Position numbers and translations under genes: made by a program | Assembly (NCBI RefSeq): GCF_000482385.1 | Contig: NZ_AXVD01000039.1 | Span: 1 to 45,731, forward strand | From: Nocardia sp. CNY236 | GTDB taxonomy: Bacteria; Actinomycetota; Actinomycetes; Mycobacteriales; Mycobacteriaceae | Direction of reading: 5' to 3' | DNA length: 45,731 bases | The notes under the pieces: generated by a model | The model's database searches: none | The model's input: only the letters and a program-made list of their open reading frames with translations | What the model was told of the DNA's origin: nothing | Part shown: one piece after another, positions 1-6,977 of the stretch | Position numbering within the stretch: position 1 is the first letter of the stretch | Layout: each line of letters begins with the position of its first letter

Positions 1-183
1 GGATCAGAAGATGAAGCGCCCTATTTCGCTATCAAGTGGGGACCAGCAGAATTCTATAAGTACCGCTCCAGACATATTGATAGGTTCTGGGCGGCGCCCA
101 CCGATATCCCTGCGGCAGCGGACTCGGACCGCGACCGCTCCGCCGTAGCCGGCCACAGCGCACCGTGAGCCGGGCCGAGGAGA
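1..183. other. intergenic, no gene seen
   Basis: The window opens in non-coding DNA downstream of the minus-strand TIGR02569-type gene. The first 60 bases are relatively AT-rich for this genome. A short 5-1-5 palindrome of the form GGGCG-G-CGCCC lies near 88-98. No convincing coding sequence, RNA gene or strong terminator is visible, and the next gene to the left is outside the window. Confidence 0.5.
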
Positions 184-1035
184 TCAGAGAACCAATCGCA
201 CCATATCGGCGGTCCGCGCGAGGCCGGGGAACGCTTGCGGAGTCGAACGGGGATGCAGCGCATGCACCGCCAGCCGAAACATCACCGCCCGCACCAACAT
301 CTGCGGCCACTCCGGCAGATCCGACCACCGCTCGATCAGCCCGTCGTCCGCACCGCCCCACGCCAACGCGTCCACCACGATCACCGCCGCCGCCCACGGC
401 GCGGGCCGCCAATACGGAGTGATGTCGGTGAGACCGGGCGTCCGCGCGCCGTCGAACAGCACCGTGCCGAACAGATCACCGTGAACCAATTGCGCCGGTG
501 TGTGGACCGGTTTGCGCAGCGTGGCCAACTGACCGATGAGCTCCATGCTGCGGCGCCCGTCCAACGAGGTCGACAGCCGCGCTCCGCCTGCTCGCAGGCT
601 GCGCAACGGTACCTTCTCCCACGCGGCCCGGTCCGCGGCGACGAACACATCCACATCCACCCAGGGCGCGACCGGCGGCTGCACGAGAAAGCGGGGTCGC
701 TCCAGCGTGGCAGTGGCCTTGTGGAGGCGCATCGACACCGACACCACCTCGTCGTGCCGAGGTTCCGGAGCACCCGACACATACGTGTCCGCCCGCCAGC
801 CCGACACGACGTACCGGCCATCGGTCGCCCGGACCGGACGAGCCAAGCGCAACCCGTCCACTTGCAAGGATTCGCGAACCGTTGCCGACCAGGCCGCGCG
901 CGCGTGATCGATGACGGGGCTGAGCACCACGTCACCCAGACGCCAGCCGCCTTCCCAATCGCCTAGTGGGATCGGGGTCACTTCACGCAGACCGAACGTG
1001 GCGCGCACGTGCTCGGGAGGTTCCACAGAAGTCAC
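184..1035 (-). CDS. TIGR02569-type actinobacterial conserved protein
   Basis: Conserved protein of about 283 residues of unknown function, of the type found next to moeZ in mycobacteria (Rv3205c, TIGR02569 family). It begins near VTSVEPPEHVRATFGL and includes the segment PLGDWEGGWRLGDVVLSPV. An aminoglycoside-phosphotransferase-like flavour is visible in the middle (AQLVHGDLFGTVLF resembles the HGDLxxxN catalytic loop), so a kinase-like fold is possible, but I cannot assign a substrate. The open frame continues upstream into moeZ; the GTG at 1033-1035 was chosen because conserved-looking protein begins there and it clears moeZ. A GTG at 1063-1065 is an alternative, and neither has a strong ribosome binding site. 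It lies 97 bp downstream of moeZ on the same strand, so co-transcription is likely. Confidence 0.72.
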   Translation of the reverse strand: MTSVEPPEHVRATFGLREVTPIPLGDWEGGWRLGDVVLSPVIDHARAAWSATVRESLQVDGLRLARPVRATDGRYVVSGWRADTYVSGAPEPRHDEVVSVSMRLHKATATLERPRFLVQPPVAPWVDVDVFVAADRAAWEKVPLRSLRAGGARLSTSLDGRRSMELIGQLATLRKPVHTPAQLVHGDLFGTVLFDGARTPGLTDITPYWRPAPWAAAVIVVDALAWGGADDGLIERWSDLPEWPQMLVRAVMFRLAVHALHPRSTPQAFPGLARTADMVRLVL

Positions 1036-1132
1036 GGCCGTACCGTACGCCGGTTTCGATTCCACGTGTGCCCGGCGCGCCGGGCTGCGTACCTGTTCGT
1101 GACGTCGTGTATCGGCCGCCCCGGATTCGGGG

Positions 1133-2317
1133 TCAGTAGACCGGTAGCGCTTTGTCGACCTGGTTTGCCCATGCGATCGCGCCGCCTTGCAGATGGGAGG
1201 CATCGGAGAAACCGGCACGCTTGAGTGCAGCCAGCGCCTCGGCGGAGCGCACTCCGGTCTTGCAGTACAACACGATCGGACGGTCCTGCGGCAGATCGGA
1301 AAGCACCTCGCCGGACAGAATGCGGTCCTTCGGAATCAGGGTGGCGCCTTCGATGTGCATGATGTCCCACTCCACCGACTCGCGCACATCGATCAATTCG
1401 ATCTGCTTGCCCGCGTCGAGCAGTTCCGCAAGTTCGGGCGCGGTGATGGTGGACCCGGCAGCAGCCGCCTGCCCCTCCTCCGACACCACACCGCAGAACT
1501 CGTCATAGTCGATCAGTTCGGTGATCGGCTGCCGCTCCGGATCCCGGCGCAATTTGATCGTGCGGTAGTTCATGTCCAACGCGTCGTACACCATCAGTCG
1601 ACCCAGCAGCGGTTCGCCGGTTCCGGTGATCAGCTTGATCGCCTCGGTCACCATCACCGAACCGATCGATGCGCACAGCACGCCGAGTACCCCGCCCTCG
1701 GCGCAGGACGGCACCATACCGGGCGGCGGCGCCTCCGGGTACAGGTCGCGGTAGTTGAGACCGCGTCCGTCGGGGGCATCTTCCCAGAAGACCGAAACCT
1801 GTCCCTCGAAGCGGTAGATCGAGCCCCACACATAGGGCTTGCTGGCCAGCACCGCGGCGTCGTTGACCAGGTAGCGTGTGGCGAAATTGTCGGTGCCGTC
1901 GACGATCAGGTCGTACTCGCCGAACAACTCGACCGCGTTGTCGGGCTCCAACCGGATCTTGTGCAGTCGTACGTCGATATCGGAGTTGATCTCGAGGATG
2001 GAGTCTCGCGCGCTGTCGGCCTTGGGGCGCCCGATGTCGGACTCACCGTGGATGACCTGCCGTTGCAGGTTGGACGCGTCCACCTCGTCGAACTCGACGA
2101 TGCCGAGGGTGCCGACCCCCGCAGCGGCAAGATACAAAAGAGTGGGCGAGCCGAGGCCGCCGGCGCCGATCACCAGCACCTTCGCGTTCTTCAACCGTTT
2201 CTGGCCGTCCATGCCGAGATCCGGAATGATCAGGTGGCGGCTGTATCGGGCGACCTCGTCCCTGGTCAGCTCCGCGGCCGGCTCGACAAGTGGCGGCAGG
2301 GACTTGGGTGATGACAC
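1133..2317 (-). CDS. moeZ: MoeZ: ThiF-type adenylyltransferase / rhodanese sulfurtransferase
   Basis: Activates the C-terminal glycine of ubiquitin-like sulfur carriers by adenylation and transfers sulfur to form the thiocarboxylate. In mycobacteria MoeZ serves CysO (CysM-dependent cysteine synthesis) and molybdopterin synthesis. The 394-residue protein has an E1-like N-terminal domain with nucleotide-binding loop VIGAGGLGSP (about residues 49-58), the conserved DGTDNF stretch (about 140-145) and a likely catalytic cysteine in VPSCAEGG (about residue 205). A C-terminal rhodanese domain carries the persulfide loop YCKTGVRS. The GTG at 2315-2317 is preceded by GAGGAG about 7 nt upstream on the minus strand; a longer open frame reaching 2392 has no such support. 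It is first in a probable two-gene unit with the TIGR02569-type gene. Confidence 0.95.
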   Translation of the reverse strand: MSSPKSLPPLVEPAAELTRDEVARYSRHLIIPDLGMDGQKRLKNAKVLVIGAGGLGSPTLLYLAAAGVGTLGIVEFDEVDASNLQRQVIHGESDIGRPKADSARDSILEINSDIDVRLHKIRLEPDNAVELFGEYDLIVDGTDNFATRYLVNDAAVLASKPYVWGSIYRFEGQVSVFWEDAPDGRGLNYRDLYPEAPPPGMVPSCAEGGVLGVLCASIGSVMVTEAIKLITGTGEPLLGRLMVYDALDMNYRTIKLRRDPERQPITELIDYDEFCGVVSEEGQAAAAGSTITAPELAELLDAGKQIELIDVRESVEWDIMHIEGATLIPKDRILSGEVLSDLPQDRPIVLYCKTGVRSAEALAALKRAGFSDASHLQGGAIAWANQVDKALPVY

Positions 2318-2445
2318 GTCCAGGACTCCTCGAATCGCTTGGCCGATCGCTACGGCGGATTGGCATTCCCATCGCGGGCTGCTTCTGTACAACGCCGACG
2401 ACCGGACCGTTCTTCCCGCACCATCGTCCCGTATCGGCTACCGCC

Positions 2446-3588
2446 TCAACCCCGCGGGTACGGCCATGGGTTGAAACGGCATTGCTTGCCGTCCATCGGG
2501 ACAACGCCTCGCGGGTCCAAGACGGCGATGTCGTCGTTTTTCGTTCCGAACGTCTGCTGCATCATCACCGGTGCGAGCCCTCCGTCGACCGCACACGGCT
2601 GATGCCGGTGATAGCCGATGGCGTGCCCGACCTCGTGGTTGATCAAGTATTGCCGATACGACCCGATGTCGCCGTCGAACGCCAAGGCGCCACGCACCCA
2701 GCGTGCCTCCGACAGCACCACCCGCTTGCTGTTGCCGTTGTAGCAGGAGGTGTCGATCGGGATATCGAAACCACACGCTGTGCGGCTGGAACCACGGGAG
2801 GTGAGCGATATCCGCAAGTCCACCTCACCCTGGTCCACGCGACGAAACGCGAATTTGTGGTCGTGTACCCAACTTTTCGGATTGGCCAGAGTGGAATCCA
2901 CCATGGAAGCCACGGACAGTTCGCCACCGAAACCCGAGGCGTCGATGCCGTCCTCGATCTCCACGGTGTAACGGAACACCGCCTCGGTTCCCGCCCCGAC
3001 CTGGGCAGAGGTCCCGGGCACTATCCGCCAGGTCCCCGCCCCGGTCTCGGTGAAGACACCACCCTCGGGCAGCGCCCCGGCCGGCAAGTCGGTGGGAAAC
3101 TGCCCGTCCCCGGGCGGGGCGCCGATGATGCCCACCGTGGCCGCGTGCGGACTGGTCTGGCCGACTTCGGGCGCCGCGCTTTCCTCACTGCTGATGTCGG
3201 TGGCGTGGATTGCGTCCACCGCTACCATCACGGTGATCACGGCCAGTACCGGCAGCGCGTAGGCCCGCCAGCCATACATCGAAACGAACCTGCCGAGAGC
3301 GCTTTGCTTCTTGACATCTCGCGCCGGTCGGGATCTGACCCTGGAGCCCTCCGCCGCAGTCGGATCCCAGCGAGCACGCAACGGTTGATGGGATCGGTCG
3401 GCGTGGGAGTACCGCACGAGCGAATCGTCGACCTCGATGCCATCGCGGTCGCGACGGCGCCTACTGAATCGCGCCACTGGCCCGGATCTCGCCATGCCGT
3501 CCGACCCTATGGAACCGGACGCCGTGGAGCCAGCCGAGCGGATCCGGCCGCAACCCTTGCCGGGCGTCGGCTCCGGGCGAGCGGTCAT
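2446..3588 (-). CDS. DUF3152 membrane-anchored protein with metzincin-like zinc motif
   Basis: A 380-residue protein related to mycobacterial Rv3207c (DUF3152). The first ~95 residues are charged and probably disordered. A single hydrophobic segment (YALPVLAVITVMVAVDA) should anchor it in the membrane with the rest outside. The C-terminal domain contains HEVGHAIGYHRH, which fits the HEXXHxxGxxH zinc ligand pattern of metzincin metallopeptidases, and has scattered cysteines (CGFDIPIDTSCYN, QPCAVDGG, KQCRF) suited to disulfides. Peptidase activity is inference from the motif. The ATG at 3586-3588 has a weak GGAAAG upstream; a GTG at 3646-3648 would add 20 residues. Confidence 0.82.
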   Translation of the reverse strand: MTARPEPTPGKGCGRIRSAGSTASGSIGSDGMARSGPVARFSRRRRDRDGIEVDDSLVRYSHADRSHQPLRARWDPTAAEGSRVRSRPARDVKKQSALGRFVSMYGWRAYALPVLAVITVMVAVDAIHATDISSEESAAPEVGQTSPHAATVGIIGAPPGDGQFPTDLPAGALPEGGVFTETGAGTWRIVPGTSAQVGAGTEAVFRYTVEIEDGIDASGFGGELSVASMVDSTLANPKSWVHDHKFAFRRVDQGEVDLRISLTSRGSSRTACGFDIPIDTSCYNGNSKRVVLSEARWVRGALAFDGDIGSYRQYLINHEVGHAIGYHRHQPCAVDGGLAPVMMQQTFGTKNDDIAVLDPRGVVPMDGKQCRFNPWPYPRG

Positions 3589-4157
3589 ACTTTCCAGCGT
3601 CTCACGAACACCGCCAGCCGCCCGTGACCACAGCGATCGAGCAGGCACGAGCGGGTTTCAGGGAGCAGGGTCCATACGGCTGCCTCCGGCCAGTATGCCT
3701 TTCGTGAGTCGTGCTCCGCGGCGGGCGGTTTCATGTTCCCTCGGGCCATGTCCCAACCCATCCGGGCACTGCATCACGACGTCGCCGGGCCGTGCTGCCG
3801 CCAGCACTGCAATTGGACCGGCCCACCTCACCGCTGCCACAGTTCACGGTGTGGTGCGGCGAATGTTCTACAGAGCGCCTCCCGACCCATGACACGTCTG
3901 TTCATCTCTTCGACTTCGACGCCAGTCCGGGCCGCTGTCGACCGCGGCGAAATGCAATTCTCCGCAATTCCGCGAAGGACGATTCGATTCCGCATCGATG
4001 CACGTTGCGAAATATGCACGTTTTCGCTCCGGCCACCACGGTTTGTCGAGGCGACGTTCGCCGGAATTACAGCCGGAACCGAATCCCACCGGCCTTCATT
4101 CCTCAGTGGCAGGTGCGAGACGAGTTACCCCGCTCCCGCAACGCGCTCTCGACAGCG

Positions 4158-4199
4158 CCGGTTCCAGACGCTCGCCTGCTGTCCAGCGTCTGGAACCGG
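4158..4199. repeat. perfect 15-bp inverted repeat (hairpin or operator)
   Basis: CCGGTTCCAGACGCT at 4158-4172 is exactly repeated in reverse complement at 4185-4199, with 12 nt between. No T-run follows on either strand, and the element is ~250 bp before the tetR start, so a simple terminator for a known gene is not obvious. It could be an operator for a dimeric regulator or a structured RNA element. Confidence 0.7.
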
Positions 4200-4382
4200 A
4201 CAGGTGGAACCGAACCGACTCGGCCACGACATGCGCCAGGCGCTGGTTCCAGTCGATCGGTCGTACCTGCCAACGTCTCGAGCACACCACGATCCACAGG
4301 TGAGCACGTCCATTGCGCATTCGGTGCAACAATTCTCGACGCCGAACGCTGTAACTCGACCCCAATCCGGGGCCGGGCAACT

Positions 4383-4411
4383 ACCGGGTATTGTTCATGG
4401 GATAACCCGGT
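4383..4411. promoter_or_regulatory. possible TetR operator dyad
   Basis: ACCGGGT (4383-4389) and its reverse complement ACCCGGT (4405-4411) are separated by 15 nt, ending about 41 nt before the tetR start codon. Position and symmetry suit an autoregulatory TetR operator. Assignment is by position only. Confidence 0.35.
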
Positions 4412-4452
4412 GCGCACCCCTACCTGCCGGGGAATCGACTGGGAGAGGCGTA

Positions 4453-5112
4453 ATGACTGACCTCGTGGACCGGATGACGTCGCGTCGATCGTCGTCCGAG
4501 GCACCCGTGAAACGCGGTACTCGGCTTCCGCGCGACGAGCGACGTCAGCAGCTACTAGCCGCGGCGAGCGAAGTGTTCGTCCAGCGTGGCTACCACGCCG
4601 CCGGTATGGACGAGATCTCGCAATGCGCCGGGGTGAGCAAGCCGGTGCTGTATCAGCACTTCAGCAGCAAGCTCGAACTCTATGTCGCCGTGCTGCAGAA
4701 CTACGTGGACATGCTGGTTTCCAGCGTGCGCCAAGCGCTGCGCTCGACCACCGACAACAAGCAGCGGGTGCGCGCGGCTGTGCAGGCCTACTACGATTTC
4801 GTGGACAACGAGATGCAAGGCTTCCGCCTGGTTTTCGAATCCGACCTCACCAGCGAGCCGCAGGTACAGCGGCGGGTCGAGCAAGCCACCGAAGCCTGTG
4901 TGGACGCAGTCTTCGATGTGGTGGCCCACGACTCGGGCCTGGACCCTTATCGGGCACGTATCCTGGCGGTCGGTCTGGTGGGCGCAAGCCAATTCACAGC
5001 CCGATACTGGCTGGAGGCCGATCGCCCGATCCCGAAAGAAGAAGCAGTCGACACCACTGTCTCACTGGCCTGGGGCGGCCTGAAGGACGTGCCGCTGCAC
5101 CCGATCGGCTGA
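4453..5112 (+). CDS. TetR/AcrR-family transcriptional regulator (Rv3208-like)
   Basis: A 219-residue repressor-type protein. The N-terminal helix-turn-helix is clear: RRQQLLAAASEVFVQRGYHAAG, then MDEISQCAGVSKPVLYQHF, with a recognition helix typical of TetR proteins. The C-terminal ligand/dimer domain gives no ligand clue. The ATG at 4453-4455 is preceded by a strong GGGAGAGG; the open frame extends far upstream to 3733 but that part does not look like protein. In mycobacteria the equivalent gene occupies the same place beside the DUF3107 protein. A dyad at 4383-4411 could be its operator, and paired palindromes right after the stop may terminate it. Confidence 0.9.
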   Translation: MTDLVDRMTSRRSSSEAPVKRGTRLPRDERRQQLLAAASEVFVQRGYHAAGMDEISQCAGVSKPVLYQHFSSKLELYVAVLQNYVDMLVSSVRQALRSTTDNKQRVRAAVQAYYDFVDNEMQGFRLVFESDLTSEPQVQRRVEQATEACVDAVFDVVAHDSGLDPYRARILAVGLVGASQFTARYWLEADRPIPKEEAVDTTVSLAWGGLKDVPLHPIG

Positions 5113-5123
5113 GCACGACCGAT

Positions 5124-5152
5124 CGGTCGACCGGGGACGAACCGGTCGACCG
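5124..5152 (+). terminator. paired 10-bp palindromes after tetR
   Basis: CGGTCGACCG occurs at 5124-5133 and again at 5143-5152. Each copy is a perfect palindrome, and together they can form a 10-bp stem with a 9-nt loop starting 11 nt after the tetR stop. No T-run follows, so an actinobacterial-type terminator is the best guess. Confidence 0.5.
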
Positions 5153-5178
5153 CGCACATCCGTCGCTCGGCACATGAC

Positions 5179-5229
5179 ATGCATCGAGACCTTGGCCCGG
5201 GGATATCCAGGGCGAAGGTCTCGATGCAT
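5179..5229. terminator. perfect 15-bp inverted repeat between convergent genes
   Basis: ATGCATCGAGACCTT (5179-5193) pairs perfectly with 5215-5229, and GCCC/GGGC within the 21-nt loop can extend the structure. It sits between the 3' ends of tetR (+) and the DUF3107 gene (-), where a bidirectional terminator is expected. No U-tract is present. Confidence 0.65.
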
Positions 5230-5262
5230 ATCGGCCCAGTGGCGGCGTGGGACGAGACCGAA

Positions 5263-5490
5263 TCAGACGGCGGCGAACCCTACGCGGCCACCCGCCGGCG
5301 AACCGATCTCGACATAGGCGACCTTCGATGCCTGGATCAGGAACTTGCGGCCTTTGTCGTCGATGAGCGACAAGACCCCGCCGTCGCCACCGAGCGCACC
5401 GGACACCAAGGTCGCTACCTCATCCGGGGTTTGCGCGCTGCTGATCACCAGTTCGCGCGGGCTATCCGAAATACCGATCTTGACCTCCAC
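5263..5490 (-). CDS. DUF3107 small protein (TB9.4-like)
   Basis: A 75-residue protein beginning VEVKIGISDSPRELVISS, matching the DUF3107 family to which mycobacterial TB9.4 (Rv3208A) belongs. No biochemical function is established to my knowledge. The GTG at 5488-5490 has GGAGG about 8 nt upstream, which decides the start over the longer open frame to 5649. The C-terminus (KVAYVEIGSPAGGRVGF) is well formed. It lies 88 bp downstream of the MiaE-like gene on the same strand and converges on tetR. Confidence 0.88.
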   Translation of the reverse strand: MEVKIGISDSPRELVISSAQTPDEVATLVSGALGGDGGVLSLIDDKGRKFLIQASKVAYVEIGSPAGGRVGFAAV

Positions 5491-5578
5491 GGCCAACCTC
5501 CGAACCTGAGAGTCCTGTGCTGTCGTGTCCCAGGCTAGTGGCAGGCCGCCCGACGACCCACGCTGGCCACGATCACGG

Positions 5579-6277
5579 TCAGATGCCGAGCATCGCCATC
5601 CGCTCGGCGTGGCTTGCCTGCATCCGTTCGAACAATGCGGCGATGCCATTGAGATCGCCGGTGGCGGTGAGGACCAGGTCGGTCAGCGCGTCGCGCTGTG
5701 CCATCACGTACTGGGCCTGAGTAATCGCTTCCCCGAGCAGCCGCCTTCCCCACAAGGTGAGACGATCTCGTTCGGAGCGGTTCCCGGCGACCGCCCGCCG
5801 TACTTCGTCCACCACGAACTCCGAATACTGCGTCTCGGCGAGCACGTCGCGCACCACCGCAGCGACATCCGGCGGCAGCGCGCCCGCGATCTCGGTATAG
5901 AAATCGGCGGCGATGCCGTCACCGACGTAGAACTTCACCATCGACTCCAGCCAGGTCGACGGATCGGTGGACGCGTGATAGTCGTCCAACGCCGACACGA
6001 ACGGCGCCATGGCGACGAAGATATCGGTGTTACGCGCGGCCAACGCCGACTGCAGTGTGGTGAAGTGCTCCATCTCATCCGCAGCCATCGTGGCCACCGC
6101 TACCTTGCCCCGCAGCGTCGGCGACAGCTTGGCCTCCTCTGCCAGCCGATAGAACGCGGAGATCTCGCCATACGCGAGCACAGCGAACAAATCGATCACA
6201 CCGGGATGATCGGTGGGGACGGAAACAGCGGGATCGGTCGATGAAACATCCAGCGCGGCAGGTGACTGTGCTCCCAT
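5579..6277 (-). CDS. ferritin-like-fold protein, MiaE-like (Rv3210c type)
   Basis: A 232-residue protein similar to mycobacterial Rv3210c, in a family with the ferritin-like four-helix fold of tRNA-(ms2io6A) hydroxylase MiaE. Candidate di-iron ligands are visible: the E of AYGEISAFYRL, ADEMEHF (an ExxH pair) and ETQYSEFVVDE later in the chain. Whether it hydroxylates tRNA is unknown; these actinobacterial members are usually annotated only by fold. The ATG at 6275-6277 has a CTGGGG-type sequence upstream and gives the length of the M. tuberculosis protein; the longer frame to 6445 is not supported. Confidence 0.82.
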   Translation of the reverse strand: MGAQSPAALDVSSTDPAVSVPTDHPGVIDLFAVLAYGEISAFYRLAEEAKLSPTLRGKVAVATMAADEMEHFTTLQSALAARNTDIFVAMAPFVSALDDYHASTDPSTWLESMVKFYVGDGIAADFYTEIAGALPPDVAAVVRDVLAETQYSEFVVDEVRRAVAGNRSERDRLTLWGRRLLGEAITQAQYVMAQRDALTDLVLTATGDLNGIAALFERMQASHAERMAMLGI

Positions 6278-6977
6278 GCGCCCCAGCGTAATACCTGCAG
6301 CATTGCGGCCGGTTTCCCGACGAGTACGTGGCGGGTGGCCGGCGTGTTCGAGCCGGTCGTGGGAAAGCACAGCAGTCGACGATCTCGCCCCGCGGGACAC
6401 CGACCAGCAGGTGGTGACCGAATCACGCGCGCGACCGCCGTGCAACAGTGCGACACCCGTGGATCCGGCATCCAGGCGGACGATCCTCGCACGACCGGAT
6501 ATCGGACACCGACCCGCGGCGGTCCGATTTCGCGCGCCGGCCGAATTGCTCTGTGGCTCAGGAGGTCACGCCTCTGCATACCAATGCCCGAGCCCGAGTT
6601 TCCGACATTGGCATATCGCAACCTCCGGTAGCAATTCGGGCGCCGAACAATATCACGCTACAATTACTCCGGACAACGGAATGTTTCGCTCGACGGACTC
6701 GCCGGACACCGCCGTCACGCACTATCGGCGTCGCTGCATCCGCAGGCAGGCTTCGGGTGCGAAGTTTCGTTGGACAGCAGAATGTGCGCGCACCTGATCC
6801 GCGTCACCAACGCGCCGTGCCGATGTCTTGCGAGGTAGCCGCCGTTTTTCTTACGGCAAGCGCTGGGCATCCGGAGCGTGGCCGGGTGAGTATCTCCTGC
6901 GGAATCGTGGTCGTCGCGGACCGCCCGGTCCGCCCCACCTCTTGCGCGCAAGACGTGATGACGAGGAAGGCACGAAC
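6278..6977. other. 700-bp gap upstream of rhlE
   Basis: Between the divergent MiaE-like gene and rhlE. Open frames here do not look like real proteins. A small hairpin GCCGT-N7-ACGGC with a T-rich loop lies at 6841-6857 in the likely rhlE leader. An 8-codon frame (MTRKART) at 6958-6981 ends at a TGA that overlaps the proposed CTG start of rhlE. I see no recognised riboswitch or small RNA. Confidence 0.45.

Larger units (their letters stand above)
3589..4452. other. 864-bp intergenic region with inverted repeats
   Basis: Gap between divergently transcribed DUF3152 and TetR genes. None of the open frames looks like a real protein. The stretch around 3950-4090 is less GC-rich than its surroundings. 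Two dyads stand out and are listed separately: a perfect 15-bp inverted repeat at 4158-4199 and a 7-bp dyad at 4383-4411. Another GGTTCCAG copy of the repeat half-site lies at about 4245-4252. It may hold promoters for both flanking genes or an unrecognised RNA; I cannot decide from sequence alone. Confidence 0.5.

Noticed and set aside
3733..4452. N-terminal extension of the TetR protein
   Set aside because: The frame is open from 3733 but the translation is not protein-like. A strong ribosome binding site immediately precedes the ATG at 4453 and the protein then has normal TetR length.
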